Source: Hysterium pulicare CBS 123377 (lineage: Eukaryota > Ascomycota > Dothideomycetes > Hysteriales > Hysteriaceae). Taken from it: a DNA stretch of 64,000 nt. This document shows, piece by piece, positions 60,180 to 64,000 of this stretch. Position numbers and translations under genes: made by a program. Every line of letters starts with the position of its first letter. The stretch's first letter is position 1. The DNA is taken from the NCBI GenBank assembly GCA_000467715.1, contig AJFK01000510.1:1-64000 (forward strand), given 5' to 3'. The notes beneath the pieces are model-generated. The model had not been told where the DNA came from. It worked only from the letters and a program-made list of their open reading frames with translations, and searched no databases.

Positions 60180-62150
60180 ATGTCGTTCAGGTCCCATTTA
60201 CCGATCATTCAGCATCCCGGTCGTGCTTTAGCAGGATTTCATCGTTGTGCTTATTCTTCAGATTCAGATTCAGATTCTCCTTATGCCCGTCCTCCTCGTA
60301 TTCCACCTGTGTCATTCTTCCATAGACCTGGTCTGCCGGCCTCCCGTATTCCACGCTGCTTACCGCGACAATCTCCCTCTCGTCGCCTCCAAGATCCAAC
60401 AGTGCGATGCAAGCGCAATCTAGAATGGAGTTTGGAATATGCGACCGCTTTCTTGGTGAACCATCTGGAAAAGGCCAATTCTCGTAATTCTCGCAGGGCA
60501 GCAGAAGCTCTCAGGGAAGTACGAGTGGATGGCCGCCGTATTGAAATGCGCGGCGTCCCAACTCGAGAGACTGCCTTCCGCAACTTCAATATGCTCGATG
60601 ATATCCTATTTGCTGGTAAACTGCGGGATGCAGTATATCTGGACGTCAGGAATCTTGGTCCTCAGGTCTCTGGTACAACTTACAACCCTGGCGAAGGCCC
60701 CAACCCCAGGGTCTCACGCATCACTATAACCTTGAATGGCGAAACTCACGAAAACGCCTCTCCGGATGAAATTATCGCAACTCTCGTTCACCATATGATC
60801 CATGCATACTTCCTTGTTGCTTGTGGGCCACAGCGGAGGGAGGAGGTGGAATATGGACGACTTGATCATAGCATGCATTTCGGCAAAGTCATGTACACGA
60901 TCAAGAACTTGTCAGCATCTGGCGGAAGAGCACTGCCTCTTTTTTTCGGTCATCGCCTCAAAATGAAAGGAGGACTACCTCGGCCTCGTCAACATAGCTG
61001 CTACCAATCGTCGCAGTATCGTCCCTCTCATAGCCGACATGAATGCAGCCGTTGCCCACGGTACGTGGAATCGATTCCACAAGCAGATGTTGATATTTGG
61101 TATCTTGCAAACTGCGAGCCCCTACTCCACCGGCCCGCTTTCTTACACAAATCAACCGTTCATATCTTCAAAGATGGTGAACTCACAGAAATACCTCGCG
61201 GCGAAGTAGAGCCGTCTGCCGAATCAGTGGAGTTTGTATTCGAAGATAAAGCCGTTCAAGTCCCAAAGGACAAGATAGATGCATACGGATCCATTAGGAA
61301 TGCATTTTCGAAATCCCGTTGGCTTGAAGTACCTGAAGGTACAGGAATGGAGACCTTCATTGCTCTGCTCGAATTCCTCCACTCTGGGAAATACTCCCCG
61401 GATATCCGCAAAGTACAAGTCCCTGACGGCAAAGGCCCACCATTGATCAAAACTGTTCACCATGATTCGCTGCCTTACCTTCTCACCGACATCCGACTCT
61501 TTCGACTTGCTAGCACTCTCAATTTCGCGGATCTGAAGGCTGTGGCTCTGCAGCGACTCAACAACCAACACGTCACGTACGAAGACCCCGTCACCATACT
61601 CAGAGAAATCTACAACGACAATGTCGAGCCAGACCGTGATCTCCGCAGCTGGGCAGGCAAGTTTCTGGAAAGGCGGCCAAATAGCTCATGGGATATGACG
61701 CTCAATCCAACCGGTCCTGTCCCTCGTCAGCCATCGAATCTCGGAATACTTGAACGGGATATCGTCTTCCAACAACGCTTCCTTGACTTGGTTGATTCAA
61801 ACGACGCACTTAAACAAGATGTCTTCACAGCTCGTGAGCATCTCTTTTCCGACCTGAGGCGGGCCATACCGTTCCACAGCCATCTTACGCCGCAGCATCC
61901 CATGGATCCTTGGGTGAATGCTTTTGAGAGACGGGTTGCGGTTGATGATATCGACCTTCATCCACACAGTTACAGTTCTGGATACGAGCCTTCGAGGTTT
62001 GGGGCAGTGTCGGCGGACCCATACCACCCGAGACTTATGCGGGACGCGCTGCCGCCTCCTTGTGCTTGCCCTGAGCACTTACGAGGGTTCCATCAGGGGG
62101 ATTGTTGGAACTCTATGGGTACGAGAGTGGAGAATGTTCCTTGGTATTGA
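60180..62150 (+). CDS. SprT-like protein with degenerate metalloprotease site and BTB-like domain
   Basis: Single exon of 656 residues. Residues about 90-330 form a SprT-like region: FNMLDDILFAGKLRDAVYL, RITITLNGE, then IATLVHHMIHAYFLVACG, where the protease motif HExxH is replaced by HHMIH (His at the Glu position). A zinc-ribbon-like part follows (HECSRCPRYVESI ... YLANCEP). From about 335, SVEFVFEDKAVQVPKD, FIALLEFLHSGKYSP and LFRLASTLNFADLKAVALQR read like a BTB/POZ fold. The C-terminus has a short CACPEHLRGFHQGDCW motif. Active SprT proteases (Spartan, Wss1) repair DNA-protein crosslinks; this one is probably inactive and may act as a scaffold or Cullin3-type adaptor. The N-terminus is arginine-rich. 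Confidence 0.75.
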   Translation: MSFRSHLPIIQHPGRALAGFHRCAYSSDSDSDSPYARPPRIPPVSFFHRPGLPASRIPRCLPRQSPSRRLQDPTVRCKRNLEWSLEYATAFLVNHLEKANSRNSRRAAEALREVRVDGRRIEMRGVPTRETAFRNFNMLDDILFAGKLRDAVYLDVRNLGPQVSGTTYNPGEGPNPRVSRITITLNGETHENASPDEIIATLVHHMIHAYFLVACGPQRREEVEYGRLDHSMHFGKVMYTIKNLSASGGRALPLFFGHRLKMKGGLPRPRQHSCYQSSQYRPSHSRHECSRCPRYVESIPQADVDIWYLANCEPLLHRPAFLHKSTVHIFKDGELTEIPRGEVEPSAESVEFVFEDKAVQVPKDKIDAYGSIRNAFSKSRWLEVPEGTGMETFIALLEFLHSGKYSPDIRKVQVPDGKGPPLIKTVHHDSLPYLLTDIRLFRLASTLNFADLKAVALQRLNNQHVTYEDPVTILREIYNDNVEPDRDLRSWAGKFLERRPNSSWDMTLNPTGPVPRQPSNLGILERDIVFQQRFLDLVDSNDALKQDVFTAREHLFSDLRRAIPFHSHLTPQHPMDPWVNAFERRVAVDDIDLHPHSYSSGYEPSRFGAVSADPYHPRLMRDALPPPCACPEHLRGFHQGDCWNSMGTRVENVPWY

Positions 62151-62770
62151 TCAGTTCTGAGGCGGTAATTTCCTAGATTGGTTTTTTTGATCTCTTTGGT
62201 GAGCCAAATAGGCATATCGCCTATGCCCCATCGACTATTTCCTACCATTCATTTTTCTTCTATCATAATCATCATGCTTGTGCTAAAAGCCCTTGGTTTT
62301 CTTGCAATCCCGCGTCTCATATCTCAGTTTAGTTCCGCCTCTTCCCTCCCCGATTCTTTATCCGGCGTTTTAGGGAGGCGAACGTCATGATAATCTTTAT
62401 GTGCATAAAAGACGCTACCTACTTGCATATTTTATGGGTTTGACGATATCTCAAACGAGAAACAGCTAGGTAGATAGATTATGTATGGATTTCCCCTCCT
62501 TGTAGTCTATCGCGTGCATTTAGAGTAAAAGAGCATTTCCTCTTTCGGATGTCCATTTCGATACAGCCATTATCCTTTACGAAGGGCTCGAGCACCTAGA
62601 TGGGGATCTTTAGGTCAACATTTGCGTCATGTCAGAGCGAGTTTGTCCTTTCCTCAAAATTACTTCGAGCAAATATTTTGGATATTGTATATGTGTAGGG
62701 AGAACTGAAAGTAGTAATTTCTCGATTGGTATCTTTAAATCTCTAGTAACAAGGGATGTCTGGTTCGTCA
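62151..62770. other. Convergent intergenic region
   Basis: 620 bp between the 3' ends of the SprT-like gene and GEP4. No supported gene. Confidence 0.4.
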
Positions 62771-63696
62771 CTATTCGAAGCTACTGCGAGGATCAGGTGG
62801 ACAGTATCCCCTCCTTAACAAGAAACCAGCAAGTCTATGCTCCATGCGAGCAAACTAGAAACAGTGATTAATACTTGCAGGTCAAGAGTCTTGATCCACT
62901 TACCAAACTCTTCTGCTCTACAACACCATCTTTAACCCAGAATCCATAACTGCCCATCAAATTGGCCATCATAACATCCGTGAAAAGCCTGTCACCAACC
63001 ACTGCAATTTGGGAAGGGGATGTTACTCCTGCATCTGGAGCATTGCAGAAGTACTCGAGGACTTCCTCTCTGCAGCCAGGTTTCTAGTTTCCTTTAGTCG
63101 GGGTTTTGGGAGTAAACGTTGAGGGGGATGTAAGTACCTTGGTTGTGTGATGCAGGACTTTCACACCGGTGTTCTTCTCGAGGAGCTTTGACTCTGCATA
63201 TCCTCGATCAGACAGCGTGCCGGCAGTGTTGGACACGATTAAGAGCTTGGAGCCTGGATATGCTTTTCGGAGCTCCTGGAATTTCTCCTACCGAGATTAT
63301 CAGGAACAAGGCAGTAAACTTGTAATATATCACATAATCAAATGGAAAGGAAATATTTTTGTATTGTGTACAGTTAAGGATAGTACAAAATCGAAGTATA
63401 TTATGGAAAGTGCCAAGAAATGAACCCGAGACTTTGGTTGGGCAAACTTCAAATTATAATTGAAAAGAACGTACATTGTATGGTTTGTAGACTTCATTAG
63501 TGTGAGGTATAGCAAAGCAATCGTCCTTATCAAGGACAACAGCCCGGATATCTACTCCTTTTTCTCCATCTTTTGCCTTGAATGCTTTCGACAGGGGCAC
63601 AGGCAAGTGATTGAACGTTGAAACAGTATGGTGTGGTAGACACAGAGAAGGTTCTCTGATCAGTCTGAAGACGTTCAGCGTCCCCGAGATGTTCAT
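62771..63696 (-). CDS. GEP4: Mitochondrial phosphatidylglycerophosphatase Gep4
   Basis: Exons 63696-63475, 63287-63138, 63083-62904 and 62854-62771, all phase 0, give 211 residues. The HAD-family motifs are visible: VVLDKDDCF (motif I nucleophile Asp), IVSNTAGT (motif II), HTTKKPGCREEV with the motif III lysine, and IAVVGDRLFTDVMMANLMG (motif IV). The C-terminus ends RRGYCPPDPRSSFE. Gep4 dephosphorylates phosphatidylglycerophosphate to phosphatidylglycerol on the matrix side of the inner membrane, a step in cardiolipin synthesis. The first intron is long (187 bp). The gene is divergent from the SmD3 gene with 223 bp between starts. Confidence 0.94.
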
Positions 63697-63919
63697 AGGT
63701 AGATGTAAGTTGCTGTTTAAGAGTCTGAGGTGAAGCCCTGGACGAAGTAGGTAAAGCTGCAGTCTTGGCATTTCCCGCACTAGCGAATAACTTGAGCTTC
63801 GTCGAACAACCTCTACTACCTCCCACCAACACGTCAATTAAGCCCCCCAAATACGTGGAATTTTCCTGAAATCGGTCTCACTTCACTTCAAACGACTACG
63901 CGACCGCATTACAGCCAAA
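63697..63919. promoter_or_regulatory. Compact divergent promoter GEP4/SMD3
   Basis: 223 bp between two opposed starts must carry both promoters. No named motif seen. Confidence 0.4.
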
Positions 63920-64000
63920 ATGACGAGTACGATTGGTATACCAATCAAGCTACTGAACGAGGCAACCGTACGTCTGCGCATTCAAAATTTCTTCGAAGCT
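63920..64000 (+). CDS. SMD3: Small nuclear ribonucleoprotein SmD3, first exon (cut by window end)
   Basis: The exon 63920-63967 encodes MTSTIGIPIKLLNEAT, matching the conserved N-terminus of Sm D3, and ends at a GTACGT donor. The following bases are intron to the window edge, so the gene is partial. SmD3 is a core protein of spliceosomal snRNPs. Confidence 0.8.
   Translation, partial: MTSTIGIPIKLLNEATVRLRIQNFFEA

Overview
The window is nuclear DNA of a filamentous ascomycete (Pezizomycotina, most likely Leotiomycetes; the class is an inference from gene content and style). Genes are compact and carry short introns, mostly 48-63 bp, with GTAAGT/GTATGT-like donors and CAG/TAG acceptors. Many products are conserved eukaryotic housekeeping proteins in their filamentous-fungal forms. 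I rebuilt exons by eye, checking splice sites and reading-frame phase; nearly all models close to a whole number of codons.

Layout. 0-6 kb: two small fungal proteins of unknown role (158-857 and 1827-3016, both minus), a coiled-coil protein (3389-3874, plus) and a mitochondrial NDUFAF6-type complex I assembly factor (4684-5903, minus). 6-18.5 kb: RAD5 DNA-damage-tolerance helicase/E3 (plus), the alpha subunit of mitochondrial processing peptidase (minus), a Dma1-type FHA-RING ligase (plus), the COMPASS/CPF WD40 protein Swd2 (minus) and an Oac1-type mitochondrial carrier (plus). 18.4-22 kb is mostly empty. 22-36 kb: a basic, acidic-tailed conserved fungal protein, OHCU decarboxylase (purine breakdown), a long ADF-H/PH actin-linked protein, TRAPP subunit Trs31, the rRNA-processing nuclease Las1 and another conserved fungal protein.

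36.2-44 kb is a 7.8 kb stretch with no gene I can support and no recognisable transposon. 44-64 kb: Sec61 alpha, a pectate lyase with a calcium-repeat tail that resembles bacterial enzymes, a membrane-anchored fucose-lectin-like protein, a Zn2Cys6 transcription factor, a cysteine-motif fungal protein, an Mpv17/PMP22-type membrane protein, a SprT-like protein joined to a BTB-like region, the mitochondrial phosphatase Gep4 and, cut by the window end, the first exon of the spliceosomal protein SmD3.

Functionally this is a housekeeping neighbourhood: mitochondrial import, carriers, lipid and complex I assembly (Mas2, Oac1, Gep4, NDUFAF6), the secretory route (Sec61, Trs31), nuclear maintenance (Rad5, Dma1, Swd2, Las1, SmD3) and a few niche genes (pectate lyase, lectin). 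There is no secondary-metabolite cluster, operon, CRISPR array, tRNA, rRNA or mobile element that I can see. The points most worth a second look are the pectate lyase with its in-frame, stop-free 249 bp intron, the SprT-BTB protein that lacks the catalytic glutamate, the unexplained 7.8 kb gap, and three genes that start with tiny first exons (6, 10 and 17 nt).
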